DNA of 64,000 nucleotides. Origin: Oleiagrimonas soli. GTDB lineage: Bacteria; Pseudomonadota; Gammaproteobacteria; Xanthomonadales; Rhodanobacteraceae. The notes below the pieces were generated by a model, which worked only from the letters and a program-made list of their open reading frames with translations, searched no databases and was not told where the DNA came from. The stretch lies in assembly GCF_000761445.1 (NCBI RefSeq), contig NZ_KN196470.1, positions 1,534,823 through 1,598,822 on the forward strand. The letters run 5' to 3'. The translations under genes and the position numbers were made by a program. Shown piece after piece: positions 1-9,480 of this stretch (positions are counted from its first letter, which is position 1; every line of letters begins with the position of its first letter).

Positions 1-755
1 GTGGCCCACACCGGTACCAGTCCGCTGCTTGGGTCGATGGCGTGGCCGACCATGTCGACCGTGCCCATGTGGCTGCCATGCTTGCCGTACACCGGACGCA
101 GCTGCACCGGCATGCCGACATGGATGCGCGTGGCCAGGTCCGGCGGGACGCCCAGCTGCGCGCGCAGGTCGGCACCCGGCGTGAAATCCAGCAGCAGTGC
201 ATCGGCTGCGACGTATTGACCACGCTCCACATGCAGCGCCGTGACCACGCCGCCGCCGGGCGCGCGCAGCACGTATTCGGTCTGACCGTTGCCCAGCGCG
301 CGCTGCGCCTGCATCGCGGCCTGCGCGTCATCGCGCTGGCGCTGTGCGCTGGCGACCTGTTCGCGCGTGGCCAGATGTTCGCGGAAGAGCTTCTGCATGC
401 GCTGGAGATGGCCGCGAGCGAGGGTCAGGTCGTGTTCGGCCTGGCGGTAGGCCTGCCGTGCAGTCGGGTCGGTGTGCATGCGCAGCAGTGCCTGGCCTTT
501 CGAGACCGCCTCGCCAGGGATCACCGACAGGGCATCGATGCGTCCGGCATGCGGCAGTTCGAGACGCTCCTGGTGACGGCTGTCGGCCACGGCGCGTCCC
601 CAGGCCGAGATGCTGTCGTGGAAGCTGTGTCGGGTGGGGGTGACGGTGGTGATGGCCACGCTGGCGGTCATCGAATCGTTGCCGGAGGAGGAGCAACCGG
701 TCAGCAGGGCCAGCAGGGAGAAGCCTGCGAAGACGAGAAAGCGGGGCCGGTTCAT
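1..755 (-). CDS. RND/HlyD-type efflux periplasmic adaptor lipoprotein (C-terminus outside the window)
   Basis: Reading leftward from ATG at 755, an open frame runs off the window edge, so only about 251 N-terminal residues are visible. The N-terminus is a lipoprotein signal with lipobox LLTGC at about residues 15-19. It is followed by a barrel-sandwich/lipoyl-type segment, a helical hairpin rich in Gln/Arg (about 80-140), and the return strand ending near a beta-barrel start. This layout is typical of membrane-fusion proteins that link an inner-membrane pump to a TolC-like channel. The start overlaps the stop of the upstream outer-membrane factor by four bases (ATGA), indicating translational coupling. 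The pump subunit should lie further left. Metal (CusB/CzcB-like) versus drug substrate cannot be decided from this portion. Confidence 0.85.
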   Translation of the reverse strand, partial: MNRPRFLVFAGFSLLALLTGCSSSGNDSMTASVAITTVTPTRHSFHDSISAWGRAVADSRHQERLELPHAGRIDALSVIPGEAVSKGQALLRMHTDPTARQAYRQAEHDLTLARGHLQRMQKLFREHLATREQVASAQRQRDDAQAAMQAQRALGNGQTEYVLRAPGGGVVTALHVERGQYVAADALLLDFTPGADLRAQLGVPPDLATRIHVGMPVQLRPVYGKHGSHMGTVDMVGHAIDPSSGLVPVWA

Positions 756-2158
756 GGGCGTCCATCCGTGTTGTGCATGCGTTGGTTCGCGGCGACGTCC
801 GCGCGACCGGCATCGGACCAGTCGCCGCCGAGCAGGGTTTCCAGCGCGATCGAGGCCGTGGCGCGCTGCTGGCGCAGATCGTCGAGTTGCAGGTCGGCGT
901 CCAGCGCGCTGGCGCGGATGGTCAGCCAGGTCGGCCAGTCCAGGGTGCCGTCGTGCCAACGAGCGGTGGCGGCCTGGCCAGCGCGATCGAGTTGTCGGGC
1001 GTGCGCCTGGGCGGCCTTGATCTGGGCGTCCAGCGTGTTCAGCACGGCGAGCAGGCGGTGCATGTCGCTGCGCGTGGACAGCAACCGTTCGCGGTAATCG
1101 TCGGCCATGCTTTGACGCGTGGCGCGAGCGATCGCGATCTGACCGCGGTTGCGGTTGAACAGCGGCAGGGACAGGCCGACGCTGATGCCGCTGGTGTAGA
1201 CGTTGCTGGTGTCGCGCGCGCGGTTGAAGCCCACCTGGATGTCGGGAAACTGTCCGAGGATGGCCGTGCGGACCTGCGCTTCCTGCGCCGCATAGCCGGC
1301 CTGCAGGGCCAGCAGATCGGGGCGGCGTCGGGCCAGGTGCGCGTCCGCGGCTTTCACCTGGGCCATGGTCGGTTGCGGCTGCCAGGCCGGTCCGGTCAGG
1401 TGGAGCGGTGCATCCGGCGCCAGACCCAGCAGCAGGCGCAGGGCGTGTTCGGCGTCGTCGAGCTGGCGGGTGGTGTCGGCCAACCGGTTGCGCACGTTGG
1501 CGACGGCGTCGAGACCGGCACTGGCGCCCGCATAATCGAGATTGCCTTCGCGCAAGGCTTGATCGAGCGTGCCCTGGAAACCGTGCAGCGCTGTCGCTTC
1601 GCGTTGCAGGCGCTGCTGCTGCGCGCGCAGGGACTCGACCTGATCGAACAGCCGTCGCGCTTGGGCGATGGTCTGCCATTCGGCCCAGAGCAGGTCCAGA
1701 CGAACCTGGCGCTGCGTCGCGCGGGCGCCGGTCACACGCGCAGAGCGGGTGAGCAGGGCGCCGAGGTCCATGCTCAGGCCCAGTCCGAAGGCATGGGTCA
1801 GTGCCGGATCGCTACCGCTCGGGCGGTCGAGGCTGGCGGACAGCTGCGGGTCCGGTAGCAGACCGGCGTCGAACGCCTGCGCCCGAGCGACGCCGAGCCG
1901 ATCGCGCAGGACACGCAGATGCGGATTGTTGGCGACCGCCAGCATCGCGGTTTCGGTGATGTCGAGACCGTCGCCGGGATCGAAGCGGTGATGCCGCAGC
2001 GCAGGCATCGGCATCGCTGCGGCGGAAACCCGCAGCGTGGCGACGTCCGTGGGCGCGGGGCGTTCATCCAGCGGTTTCGGCGCGTAATGAGCGCAGCCCG
2101 CCATGAACACGCCTGCCGCGGAGCAGACGAATGCGCGTAACAACCGTCGTGAATACAT
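752..2158 (-). CDS. TolC/OprM-family outer-membrane efflux lipoprotein
   Basis: 468 residues. A signal peptide ends in lipobox MAGC near residue 22. Two outer-membrane efflux repeats follow, with long Ala/Gln/Leu-rich helices and the family's conserved segment around SVGLSLPLFNRNRG in the second half. Trimeric proteins of this family form the outer-membrane exit duct of tripartite pumps. The organisation (duct first, adaptor second, four-base overlap) resembles heavy-metal CusC/CzcC-type operons, but no metal-binding motif decides the substrate. The gene is preceded by only 48 bp, which contain a direct-repeat element described separately. Family assignment is firm; substrate is unknown. Confidence 0.88.
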   Translation of the reverse strand: MYSRRLLRAFVCSAAGVFMAGCAHYAPKPLDERPAPTDVATLRVSAAAMPMPALRHHRFDPGDGLDITETAMLAVANNPHLRVLRDRLGVARAQAFDAGLLPDPQLSASLDRPSGSDPALTHAFGLGLSMDLGALLTRSARVTGARATQRQVRLDLLWAEWQTIAQARRLFDQVESLRAQQQRLQREATALHGFQGTLDQALREGNLDYAGASAGLDAVANVRNRLADTTRQLDDAEHALRLLLGLAPDAPLHLTGPAWQPQPTMAQVKAADAHLARRRPDLLALQAGYAAQEAQVRTAILGQFPDIQVGFNRARDTSNVYTSGISVGLSLPLFNRNRGQIAIARATRQSMADDYRERLLSTRSDMHRLLAVLNTLDAQIKAAQAHARQLDRAGQAATARWHDGTLDWPTWLTIRASALDADLQLDDLRQQRATASIALETLLGGDWSDAGRADVAANQRMHNTDGRP

Positions 2159-2198
2159 GCGCCTACGCTAAGGCGCATGACTTAGTTCAAACTTAGTT
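2157..2198 (-). promoter_or_regulatory. Candidate response-regulator site: TTAGTT direct repeat plus inverted repeat at the efflux start
   Basis: TTAGTT occurs at 2182-2187 and again at 2193-2198, an 11-bp period (one helical turn) typical of OmpR/PhoB-family binding sites. Next to it is a perfect 8-bp inverted repeat, ATGCGCCT (2157-2164) and AGGCGCAT (2171-2178), which overlaps the efflux start codon. Both lie in the 48-bp gap before the efflux operon. Assignment to a particular regulator is inference. Confidence 0.4.
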
Positions 2199-2206
2199 TG
2201 GTCGTT

Positions 2207-3670
2207 CTACGCGGCGTTTCTCACCCGCAGGGCATAGCGGTGCTGCCACAGATCGACGCCCCACAGCGTGCAGGCGATCAGAGCCGCCGCCGGAGCGAGG
2301 ATGGGCAGCAGATGCAACGAGGCCAGACGCGCCGCGTAGTTCACGGCGATGATCCAGATGGCGACACGGATCCAGTACGTCGAGATGGCCCGTCCGCCGC
2401 GCCGGCGCACCAGAAAGCGACGCAAGGCCAGGATGCAGGCCAGCGCCAGCAATGGAAGTCCAAACGCGGCGACGCCCAGCAGCGAGAGCGCCACGCCCGC
2501 CATCGACAGCAGCGGGATGAATATCAGGCATAGCCAGGGCCACTGTACCGGCAGCGGTTCCGGCTGGATCTGCCATTGATCGAGCCCCTGCCAGGCCAGC
2601 CAGAACCAAGGCAGCGCGATCAGCACCGTCGTGCACACGACGACCAGTTTGCCGACGTGGCGGACCGCAGGGTCGAAGCCGAAGGCCGGCTGGTTCAGCA
2701 GGACGCCCACACCATAGACCAGCAGCGCGATCGTCATGGCCAGCACGCTGCGTGCGGCGAATACCTGCAGACGTGCCGCACTGACGCGATAGCGGTGGCC
2801 GGCGTCGAGCCAGAACTTCAGCGGTCGACGATCGATGTCGGTCGGCATGTTTTCCGGATCGCCGCCGCTGGTGCCGAGGATGAAGTCGCGCATCGCCGAG
2901 CAGCGATAGGGGCGCAGCGCCTGCAGCAACAGCGACGAGCGCCGGAACGGGCGCCGCAGCGACTCGATGGCCGAATGCACGATGGCGGAGACCTTCTCGC
3001 GACGCTTGGCGGTCGTGCTCTGGCGATACAGTCGGTCGGTCAGCTGCGGCGCATGTTCGGGCTGCATCTCCCAGGCGATCTGCATGCGCTGGCGAAGCCG
3101 GCTCAGCGCCAGCGGGTCGTGACCGGCCTGGGCCGTGTTCAGATCGAAGAACTCCAGGAACACGTCCTGGTTTGCCTGCGGCATCGGCGGCTCGCTTCGG
3201 TACAGCGCGCGCATGGCCGTGACGCCGACCGCCTGTTTGACGCGTAGCGACCAGAAGGCCTCGCATTGCTGCAACCAGCGGCGGAACGCCTCGGCATCGT
3301 CGTCGCAGGCGTGGGCGACGACCTCCCGGCTGAGCGCGGTCGGGTCGAACATCGGCGGCTGAGGCGCCGGCGGTGCGATGGGCGTCTCGTCGTCCGCGTC
3401 GATGGACGGCGACACGGCAGCAGGCGCGATCGCGTTCTGGGTCGGCGCCGGAGTCGGCGCATGCGATGCCTCGGGGGGCTGCATCGGCGTCGGGACCGTT
3501 TCGACCGACGACTGACGATGTCGCAAGGCGAGGCGATAGGCCTCGTGCAGTCGCTGGAATCCTTCGGGATCGTCGTCCGGCCGCGTCTCGCGCAGCTTGC
3601 TCGCATAGGCGCGCTTGATCGTTGCCGCATCGGCATCGGGCGTCACACCAAGCAACTCGAAGACCGTCAC
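2207..3670 (-). CDS. Membrane-anchored J-domain protein, likely HscC co-chaperone
   Basis: 487 residues from a GTG start at 3670. The first 50 residues form a J-domain (VFELLGVTPDADAATIKRAY, then RPDDDPEGF and HEAYRLAL). The canonical HPD tripeptide reads RPD (residues 30-32). A Pro/Ala/Thr-rich linker (about 52-100), a soluble helical region and then several membrane segments in the C-terminal 180 residues follow. The start GTG shares bases with the TGA of hscC (GTGA), so the two are translationally coupled. In E. coli, HscC works with membrane J-proteins encoded beside it, and the same partnership is inferred here. A much longer open frame continues upstream in this phase, but it is a shadow of hscC and the carboxylase gene. 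Confidence 0.85.
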   Translation of the reverse strand: MTVFELLGVTPDADAATIKRAYASKLRETRPDDDPEGFQRLHEAYRLALRHRQSSVETVPTPMQPPEASHAPTPAPTQNAIAPAAVSPSIDADDETPIAPPAPQPPMFDPTALSREVVAHACDDDAEAFRRWLQQCEAFWSLRVKQAVGVTAMRALYRSEPPMPQANQDVFLEFFDLNTAQAGHDPLALSRLRQRMQIAWEMQPEHAPQLTDRLYRQSTTAKRREKVSAIVHSAIESLRRPFRRSSLLLQALRPYRCSAMRDFILGTSGGDPENMPTDIDRRPLKFWLDAGHRYRVSAARLQVFAARSVLAMTIALLVYGVGVLLNQPAFGFDPAVRHVGKLVVVCTTVLIALPWFWLAWQGLDQWQIQPEPLPVQWPWLCLIFIPLLSMAGVALSLLGVAAFGLPLLALACILALRRFLVRRRGGRAISTYWIRVAIWIIAVNYAARLASLHLLPILAPAAALIACTLWGVDLWQHRYALRVRNAA

Positions 3671-5355
3671 GTGTTCGGCTCCAGCGCGCGCAGCGCCTGG
3701 TCGAGTTCGCGGCGATGTTCGCGGATCAGCTGCTCGTCCTGGGTTTCCAGTGCGGCGCGGAAATGCATGATCCACTGCTGCAGCTGTTCGCGCGCGGCGA
3801 GGTGTTCCTCGTACAACCGCTCGGCGCGCGCCAGCAGGGCGAGGTTTTCCTGCTTGCTGCGGGGATGGATCTTGATCGCGGTCAGCGCCTCCAGGCGCGC
3901 GCGCACTTCTTCCGGCGTCATCACGCCCGGATTCTGTTCCAGCACCAGTTCGTGCCGTTCGCCGGTGCTCTGCATGGTGGCTTCCACCTGCAGAATGCCG
4001 TTGACGTCGTAGGTGAAGCGCACCAGCACGTTGTTCTCGCCCGCGGCCAGGCGCTTGTCGAGCTTGAGATCGAGCTGGCCGAGCTTGACGTTGTTGGCGA
4101 CCAGCGGGCTTTCGCCCTGGTACACGCCCAGGCTGAGCTTCTCCTGGTGATCGTGGATCGGCTGGAAGCTCTGTTCGCGGCTGACCGGCACCGTGCTGTT
4201 GCGGTGGATGATCGGCGCGAAGAAGCCGTCCAGCACGTGGCCGTGCTCGTCGCGGCGGGCCACTTCCGTGCCCAGCGTGTACGGACAGATGTCGGTGAGG
4301 ATCACTTCTTCCAGACGGCGGTCGCGGGCCTTCATGCCGGCGGCCACGCCCGCGCCGAGCGCCACCGCCTGATCCGGATGGACGTGACGCAGCGGCAGGC
4401 GGCCGAACATGCGTGAGACCAGTCGCGCCACCAGCGGCATGCGGCTGGCGCCGCCGACCAGAATGATGTCCTGCAGTTGCTCCGGTCCCAGCTCGGCATC
4501 GCGCATCGCGCGTTCCAGCGGCGCGCGCATGCGCTGCACCAGCGGGTCGCACAGGCGCTCGAAGCGTTGCGCGTCGATGGACCACGTCAGGGCGCGGTCG
4601 TCCAGTTGCATCTGCAGCGAGGCCTCGCCCTGGCCGAGTTCGCGCTTGAGCCGTTCCAGCCTCCGCCGCAGTTGGCCGCGCTGTCCGGCCGACAAGGCGT
4701 TGGCCTCCAGTTTCAGATCGGTGCAGCAGGCCTGGAACAGGGCGTCGAGGAAATCGTCGCCGCCGAGGAAGTTGTCGCCGGCGCTGGCATGCACCTCGAC
4801 CACGCCCTCGAACATTTCCAGAATCGACACGTCGAAGGTGCCGCCGCCGAGATCGAACACCAGGAAGCGCGATCCGTCGGGTTTCTCCTGCAGCCCGTAG
4901 GCCAGCGCGGCCGCGGTCGGTTCGTTGATGAGGCGTTCGACGCGGATGCCGGCCAGTTCGCCGGCCGTGCGCGTGGCCTGGCGCTGGGCGTCGGAGAAAT
5001 ACGCCGGCACGCTGATCACGGCCTGAGTCACTTTTTCGCCGAGCGCGGCGTCGGCGTCGGCCAGCAGCGCCCGCAACACCAGCGCGGACAGTTCCTCCGG
5101 ACGGAAGCTGCGCGCGCCGAGCCGGGTCTCGCGTGCCGTACCCATCCAGCGCTTGAAGCCGGTCACGCTGCTGTCCGGATGGCTGACCAGCCGGTCGCGC
5201 GCCGCGTGGCCGACGATGACCTGTCCGTCCTCGTCGACGCTGACGGCGGACGGCGTGAGGTACTCGCCCAATGCATTGGCGAAAAGGCGCGGCCCCGACT
5301 CGCCGTAGCAGCCGATCAGCGAGTTGGTGGTGCCGAGGTCGATACCGACGATCAT
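3667..5355 (-). CDS. hscC: Hsp70-family chaperone HscC
   Basis: 562 residues, the usual HscC length and shorter than DnaK (about 640). The N-terminal phosphate-binding motif is GIDLGTTNS, the second is VFDLGGGTFDVS, and the adenosine motif is ILVGGASRMP. The substrate-binding domain is short and ends without the long DnaK lid tail. Residue 1 starts at MIVGIDLG, directly at the beginning of the ATPase fold, so the start is secure. The gene lies 39 bp downstream of the carboxylase gene on the same strand and overlaps the J-protein gene downstream. HscC proteins are specialised Hsp70s acting with dedicated J-partners rather than general housekeeping chaperones. Confidence 0.9.
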   Translation of the reverse strand: MIVGIDLGTTNSLIGCYGESGPRLFANALGEYLTPSAVSVDEDGQVIVGHAARDRLVSHPDSSVTGFKRWMGTARETRLGARSFRPEELSALVLRALLADADAALGEKVTQAVISVPAYFSDAQRQATRTAGELAGIRVERLINEPTAAALAYGLQEKPDGSRFLVFDLGGGTFDVSILEMFEGVVEVHASAGDNFLGGDDFLDALFQACCTDLKLEANALSAGQRGQLRRRLERLKRELGQGEASLQMQLDDRALTWSIDAQRFERLCDPLVQRMRAPLERAMRDAELGPEQLQDIILVGGASRMPLVARLVSRMFGRLPLRHVHPDQAVALGAGVAAGMKARDRRLEEVILTDICPYTLGTEVARRDEHGHVLDGFFAPIIHRNSTVPVSREQSFQPIHDHQEKLSLGVYQGESPLVANNVKLGQLDLKLDKRLAAGENNVLVRFTYDVNGILQVEATMQSTGERHELVLEQNPGVMTPEEVRARLEALTAIKIHPRSKQENLALLARAERLYEEHLAAREQLQQWIMHFRAALETQDEQLIREHRRELDQALRALEPNT

Positions 5356-5394
5356 CCTTGTGGTCCCTGTGCGGTGGCGTGCAAAGCGTGGATG

Positions 5395-7002
5395 CTACAT
5401 GCGGAAAACGCCGTAGCGTTGCGGTTCGATCGGCGCGTTCATCGAGGCGGAGATGGCCAGGCCCAGCACGCGACGCGTATCGGCCGGGTCGATCACGCCG
5501 TCGTCCCACAGGCGGGCGCTGGCGTAATAGGGATGGCCCTGGCGTTCGTACTGCTCGCGGATCGGCGCCTTGAACTGCTCTTCCTCGTCCGCGCTCCACG
5601 CGCCGCCGCGCGCCTCGATGCCGTCGCGCTTGACCGTCGCCAGCACGCTGGCGGCCTGTTCGCCGCCCATCACGCTGATGCGCGCGTTGGGCCAGGTCCA
5701 CAGGAAGCGCGCGCCGTAGGAGCGGCCGCACATGGCGTAGTTGCCGGCGCCGAAACTGCCGCCGATGATGACGGTGAACTTGGGCACGTGCGAGCAGGCC
5801 ACGGCGGTGACCATCTTGGCCCCGTCCTTGGCGATGCCGGCGTTCTCGTACTTCTTGCCGACCATGAAGCCGGTGATGTTCTGCAGGAACACCAGCGGCA
5901 CGTTGCGCTGGTTGCACAGCTCGATGAAGTGCGCGCCCTTGAGCGCGCTCTCGGCGAACAGGATGCCGTTGTTGGCGACGATGCCGACCGGGTAGCCATG
6001 GATGTGCGCGAAGCCGCACACCAGGGTCTTGCCGTAGCGCGCCTTGAACTCGTGGAACTCGGAGCCGTCGACGATGCGCGCGATCACCTCGCGGATGTCG
6101 AACGGACGGCGCGTGTCCTGCGGGATCACGCCGTACAGTTCCTCGGCGGCGAACTTCGGCTCGACCGGCGCGCGCACGGCCAGCGGCATCGCCTTGGTGC
6201 GGTTGAGGCTGGCGACGATGTCGCGGGCGATGGACAACGCGTGCGCGTCGTTCTCGGCGAAGTGGTCGGCCACGCCCGACTGCGCGGTGTGCACGTCGGC
6301 GCCGCCCAGCGCCTCGGCGTCGACTTCCTCGCCGGTGGCGGCCTTCACCAGCGGCGGGCCGCCGAGGAAGATGGTGCCCTGTTCGCGCACGATGATGGTC
6401 TCGTCGCTCATCGCCGGCACGTAGGCGCCGCCGGCGGTGCACGAACCCATCACCACGGCGATCTGCGGGATACCCAGACCGGACATGCGCGCCTGGTTGT
6501 AGAAGATGCGGCCGAAGTGCTCCTTGTCCGGAAACACCTCGTCCTGCAGCGGCAGGAACGCGCCGCCCGAGTCGACCAGGTAGATGCAGGGCAGGCGGTT
6601 TTCCAGCGCCACTTCCTGCGCGCGCAGGTGCTTCTTCACCGTCATCGGGAAGTAGGTGCCGCCCTTGACCGTGGCGTCGTTGGCCACGATCACCACTTCC
6701 TGACCGTGCACGCGGCCGATGCCGGTGACCACGCCGGCGGCGGGCGCTGCGTCGTCGTACATGCCGTGCGCGGCGAAGGCGGACAGTTCCAGGAACGGTG
6801 CGCCCGGATCGAGCAGCGCGCGGATGCGCTCGCGCACCAGCAGCTTGCCGCGGTCGAGATGCTTTTGCCGCGCCCGCTCGCCGCCGCCCTGGGCGACGCG
6901 ATCCAGCTGCTGTTTCAGGTCGTCGACGAGGACGCCGAGCGCCGCGGCGTTGTCGCGGAAGTCGTCCGAGCGCGGGTCGATGCGGGATTCGAGAATGGGC
7001 AT
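5395..7002 (-). CDS. liuB: Methylcrotonyl-CoA carboxylase, carboxyltransferase (beta) subunit
   Basis: 535 residues from MPILESRID, the usual length for the beta subunit. An upstream in-frame Met at 7071 would add an unlikely Arg-rich leader. The protein has the two crotonase-like carboxyltransferase halves: glycine motifs around [27 protein letters not shown] and [13 protein letters not shown] in the first, and [31 protein letters not shown] and [17 protein letters not shown] in the second. These separate it from propionyl-CoA carboxylase beta and fit methylcrotonyl-CoA, the third step of leucine breakdown. The biotin-carrying alpha subunit is not in the window. Isovaleryl-CoA dehydrogenase, the preceding step, lies at 12644-13801. 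Confidence 0.88.
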   Translation of the reverse strand: MPILESRIDPRSDDFRDNAAALGVLVDDLKQQLDRVAQGGGERARQKHLDRGKLLVRERIRALLDPGAPFLELSAFAAHGMYDDAAPAAGVVTGIGRVHGQEVVIVANDATVKGGTYFPMTVKKHLRAQEVALENRLPCIYLVDSGGAFLPLQDEVFPDKEHFGRIFYNQARMSGLGIPQIAVVMGSCTAGGAYVPAMSDETIIVREQGTIFLGGPPLVKAATGEEVDAEALGGADVHTAQSGVADHFAENDAHALSIARDIVASLNRTKAMPLAVRAPVEPKFAAEELYGVIPQDTRRPFDIREVIARIVDGSEFHEFKARYGKTLVCGFAHIHGYPVGIVANNGILFAESALKGAHFIELCNQRNVPLVFLQNITGFMVGKKYENAGIAKDGAKMVTAVACSHVPKFTVIIGGSFGAGNYAMCGRSYGARFLWTWPNARISVMGGEQAASVLATVKRDGIEARGGAWSADEEEQFKAPIREQYERQGHPYYASARLWDDGVIDPADTRRVLGLAISASMNAPIEPQRYGVFRM

Positions 7003-7149
7003 GGCAGGTCCGTTGGCTGCGTCGGCGAAGCGCCCATGATACGGGCCGGATCGTCCACGGCCAAAACGCATCGCGCCCGAATGCCTTGGGCGATCCGGGC
7101 GCGATGGGCGCGTACGCTCAGAGCGTGCGCGCGGAGACGTGCGAAAAAA

Positions 7150-7410
7150 TCAGTTTTCCGAGCCGGAGTCGTCGCCGGACATGGCCGAGCTGCTGCTGGC
7201 CGGTTCCTGCGCCGACATCGTCGAGCTGGGCTCCGTCGGCGCGGACATGCTGGCCGGCGGGGTGGCCGGCTGCATGGCGGCGTTGCTGCTCGGCGTCATG
7301 GCTGCGGTGGAAGCTGCCGCCGGCTGCTGGGCGCTGTCGTCGCTTTTGTGGCTGCAGGCGCCGAGGGCGGCAATCATGGCGGCGGCAAGGGCGATACGCG
7401 AAACGTTCAT
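7150..7410 (-). CDS. Small Ser/Ala/Pro-rich lipoprotein, function unknown
   Basis: 86 residues from MNVSRIAL at 7410. A good Shine-Dalgarno (GGAGGA) sits just upstream, so this start is preferred over an in-frame Met 39 bases earlier. The signal peptide ends in LGAC (Cys at about 19), a lipobox. The mature part is a low-complexity Ser/Ala/Thr/Pro/Met chain with an acidic end (GDDSGSEN). No catalytic motif is visible, so it is probably an envelope-attached disordered peptide. It is a separate transcription unit upstream of the carboxylase gene on the same strand. Confidence 0.7.
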   Translation of the reverse strand: MNVSRIALAAAMIAALGACSHKSDDSAQQPAAASTAAMTPSSNAAMQPATPPASMSAPTEPSSTMSAQEPASSSSAMSGDDSGSEN

Positions 7411-7576
7411 GGATGTCCTCCATCCTGTGGGTGGGTAAGGCCATATCATTCAAACATGTTCCATGGGTCCGTGGAGCATCCCGGCTCAAGGCAGTATGGA
7501 ATTCGTTCATGAAACTTGCGTGTACGTAGCGCGCGCTTCGGCTGCAGTTACGGACACGGTTTCCGAACGCATAAAA

Positions 7577-7605
7577 AAACCGGCCGCGATTAACGCGGCC
7601 GGTTT
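7577..7605 (-). terminator. Rho-independent terminator of the lipoprotein gene at 7626-8012
   Basis: A perfect 12-bp stem (7577-7588 with 7594-7605) with a 5-base loop. Read on the minus strand it is followed by a run of seven T. It lies 20 bases after the stop of the upstream lipoprotein gene. Confidence 0.9.
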
Positions 7606-7625
7606 GCGATTATCCGGAGCGGCGT

Positions 7626-8012
7626 TTACTTGCCGGAGTCGCCGGTATCGCTCTTGATCGCTTGCTTGGCCTTCTCGGTCATGGAATCGACCTTGTCGCC
7701 CGCCTTCTTGGCCATGGCGTCCATCTTGTCGCCCATGCTCGGCGCCGACGACGAGGCCGCCGCCGCGGAAGACGACGCCTTGGCTGCAGCGCTCGCCGCC
7801 TCGGCAGCCGCGCTGGCGGCCTGTGAGGCGGTGTCTGCCGCCTGCTGCGCCTTGTCCGCCGCCGTGCTTGCGGCCTGCTGCGCCTGATCCGCTGCCTGCT
7901 GGGTCTGTTCGGCCGCCGACTGGGCGTTCTGCGCGTCGTTCGACGTGCTCTTGCCGCAGGCGGCAAGCAGCACGAGCAGTGCGCAGGCGATGAGAATACG
8001 CGTGAACTTCAT
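7626..8012 (-). CDS. Lipoprotein with long Ala/Gln/Lys amphipathic repeats
   Basis: 128 residues. The start at 8012 is supported by AGGAG eight bases upstream. The signal peptide ends in LLAAC (Cys 19). Residues 25-85 are repeats of AAxxAxQAAxxA type (e.g. QAADQAQQAASTAADKAQQA), predicted continuous helix or coiled coil. A Lys/Asp/Met segment (GDKMDAMAKKAGDKVDSM) resembling LEA-type 11-mers follows. It is probably an outer-membrane-anchored helical rod like Lpp or a stress-type lipoprotein; no enzyme domain is visible. The gene is monocistronic with its own terminator. Confidence 0.75.
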   Translation of the reverse strand: MKFTRILIACALLVLLAACGKSTSNDAQNAQSAAEQTQQAADQAQQAASTAADKAQQAADTASQAASAAAEAASAAAKASSSAAAASSSAPSMGDKMDAMAKKAGDKVDSMTEKAKQAIKSDTGDSGK

Positions 8013-8149
8013 TGAGCTTCTCCTTTGAGATGCCGTGGAATGCCGTAATGGCGGCCTATTAATAGCGCGTTCTTTTCTACGACGCCATATAAGCCGCCAC
8101 CGGAAAATATCCACGGCCTGTGGAGATCGTGCTCCGGTTCCAGGGTTTC

Positions 8150-9325
8150 TTAATCGCACTCGATCGCGACGGCCGTGGCCTCGCCGCCGCCGATGCACAG
8201 CGAGGCGATACCGCGCTTCAGACCGCGAGCCTTCATGGCATAGAGCAGGGTGACCAGGATGCGTGCGCCGCTGGCGCCGATCGGGTGACCCAGCGCGCAG
8301 GCGCCACCGTTGACGTTGACCTTGTCGTGCGGAATGCCCAGCTCCTTCATGGCGGCCATCGCGACCACGGCGAAGGCCTCGTTGATCTCGAACAGATCCA
8401 CGTCCTCGACCTTCCAACCGGCCTTGTCCAGCACCTTCTGCATGGCGCCGACCGGTGCGGTGGTGAACCATTCCGGCTCATGCGAATGGGTGGCGTGGGC
8501 GACGATGCGCGCCAGCGGCGTCGCGCCGCGCTTGCCGGCCTCGTCCGCGCTCATCAGCACCAGAGCGGCGGCGCCGTCGGAAATGCTGGACGCACTGGCG
8601 GCGGTGATGGTGCCGTTCTCCTTGCGGAAGGCCGGGCGCAGGGTCGGAATCTTGTCGATGCTGCTGCGGCCGGGCTGCTCGTCGGTGTCGTGGCTGACTT
8701 CACCCTTGCGACCCTTGACGGTGACCGGAACGATCTCGGCGTCGAACGCCTGGCTTTCCTGCGCCGCGCGGGCGCGCTCGACCGAGGCAATGGCGAACGC
8801 GTCCTGATCTTCGCGGCTGAAGTGATACTTGTCCGCGCAGCTCTCGCCGAACACGCCCATGGCCTTGCCGTCGTACGGGTTGGTCAGACCGTCCCACGCC
8901 ATGTGGTCGACCAGCTTGCCGTCGCCGTAACGAATGCCGGCGCGGGCCTGCACCATGTGCGGGGCGTTGGTCATCGACTCCATGCCGCCAGCGACGACGA
9001 CCGAGGCCGAACCGGCCTTGATCAGGTCGTGACCCAGCATCACCGCCTTCATGCCCGAGCCGCACACCTTGTTGACGGTGGTGCAGCCGGCCGACAGCGG
9101 CAGGCCCGCGCCGATCGACGCTTGGCGGGCGGGCGCCTGGCCCAGGTTGGCCGGCAGCACGCAGCCCATGAACACTTCGGACACATCCTGTGCGGCGACG
9201 CCGGACTGCGCCACGGCCGCGGCGATGGCGGTCGCGCCCAGGGTCGGCGTCGGCACGCCGCTGAACTGGCCGAGGAACGAGCCGATGGCGGTGCGCTTGG
9301 CACCCACGATGACGATGTCGGACAT
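8150..9325 (-). CDS. Acetyl-CoA C-acyltransferase (thiolase)
   Basis: 391 residues, full thiolase length. The nucleophilic Cys is at about 88 (NKVCGSGMKA). The conserved His is at about 347 (CALGHPIGASGAR) and the second active-site Cys at about 377 (LCIGGGEATA). The biosynthetic-type insert MESMTNAPH is present, so acetoacetyl-CoA thiolase (AtoB/PhaA type) is more likely than a long-chain FadA. It catalyses the interconversion of two acetyl-CoA with acetoacetyl-CoA, which would also finish leucine catabolism after HMG-CoA cleavage. The gene stands alone between a lipoprotein gene and a divergent autotransporter. Confidence 0.9.
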   Translation of the reverse strand: MSDIVIVGAKRTAIGSFLGQFSGVPTPTLGATAIAAAVAQSGVAAQDVSEVFMGCVLPANLGQAPARQASIGAGLPLSAGCTTVNKVCGSGMKAVMLGHDLIKAGSASVVVAGGMESMTNAPHMVQARAGIRYGDGKLVDHMAWDGLTNPYDGKAMGVFGESCADKYHFSREDQDAFAIASVERARAAQESQAFDAEIVPVTVKGRKGEVSHDTDEQPGRSSIDKIPTLRPAFRKENGTITAASASSISDGAAALVLMSADEAGKRGATPLARIVAHATHSHEPEWFTTAPVGAMQKVLDKAGWKVEDVDLFEINEAFAVVAMAAMKELGIPHDKVNVNGGACALGHPIGASGARILVTLLYAMKARGLKRGIASLCIGGGEATAVAIECD

Positions 9326-9480
9326 GAGAGGCTCCGTGCGTTTGCTTCAAATGAGGGTGCAGCCAGACGGCTGCGTAGCCGTGCATTATGACGGCCCGTC
9401 CGGGTGAGCGGCAATGACGGCGCTGGAGAACGCCATCGCTGCCGGCGCTCGGGGTTGCTCGCGAAGGCATGACTTCATGT

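Noticed and set aside
2207-6442. A minus-strand open frame of about 1400 codons over J-protein, hscC and the carboxylase
   Set aside because: Only its 3' 487 codons are protein-like; the rest is an Arg-rich shadow of hscC and liuB in another frame.
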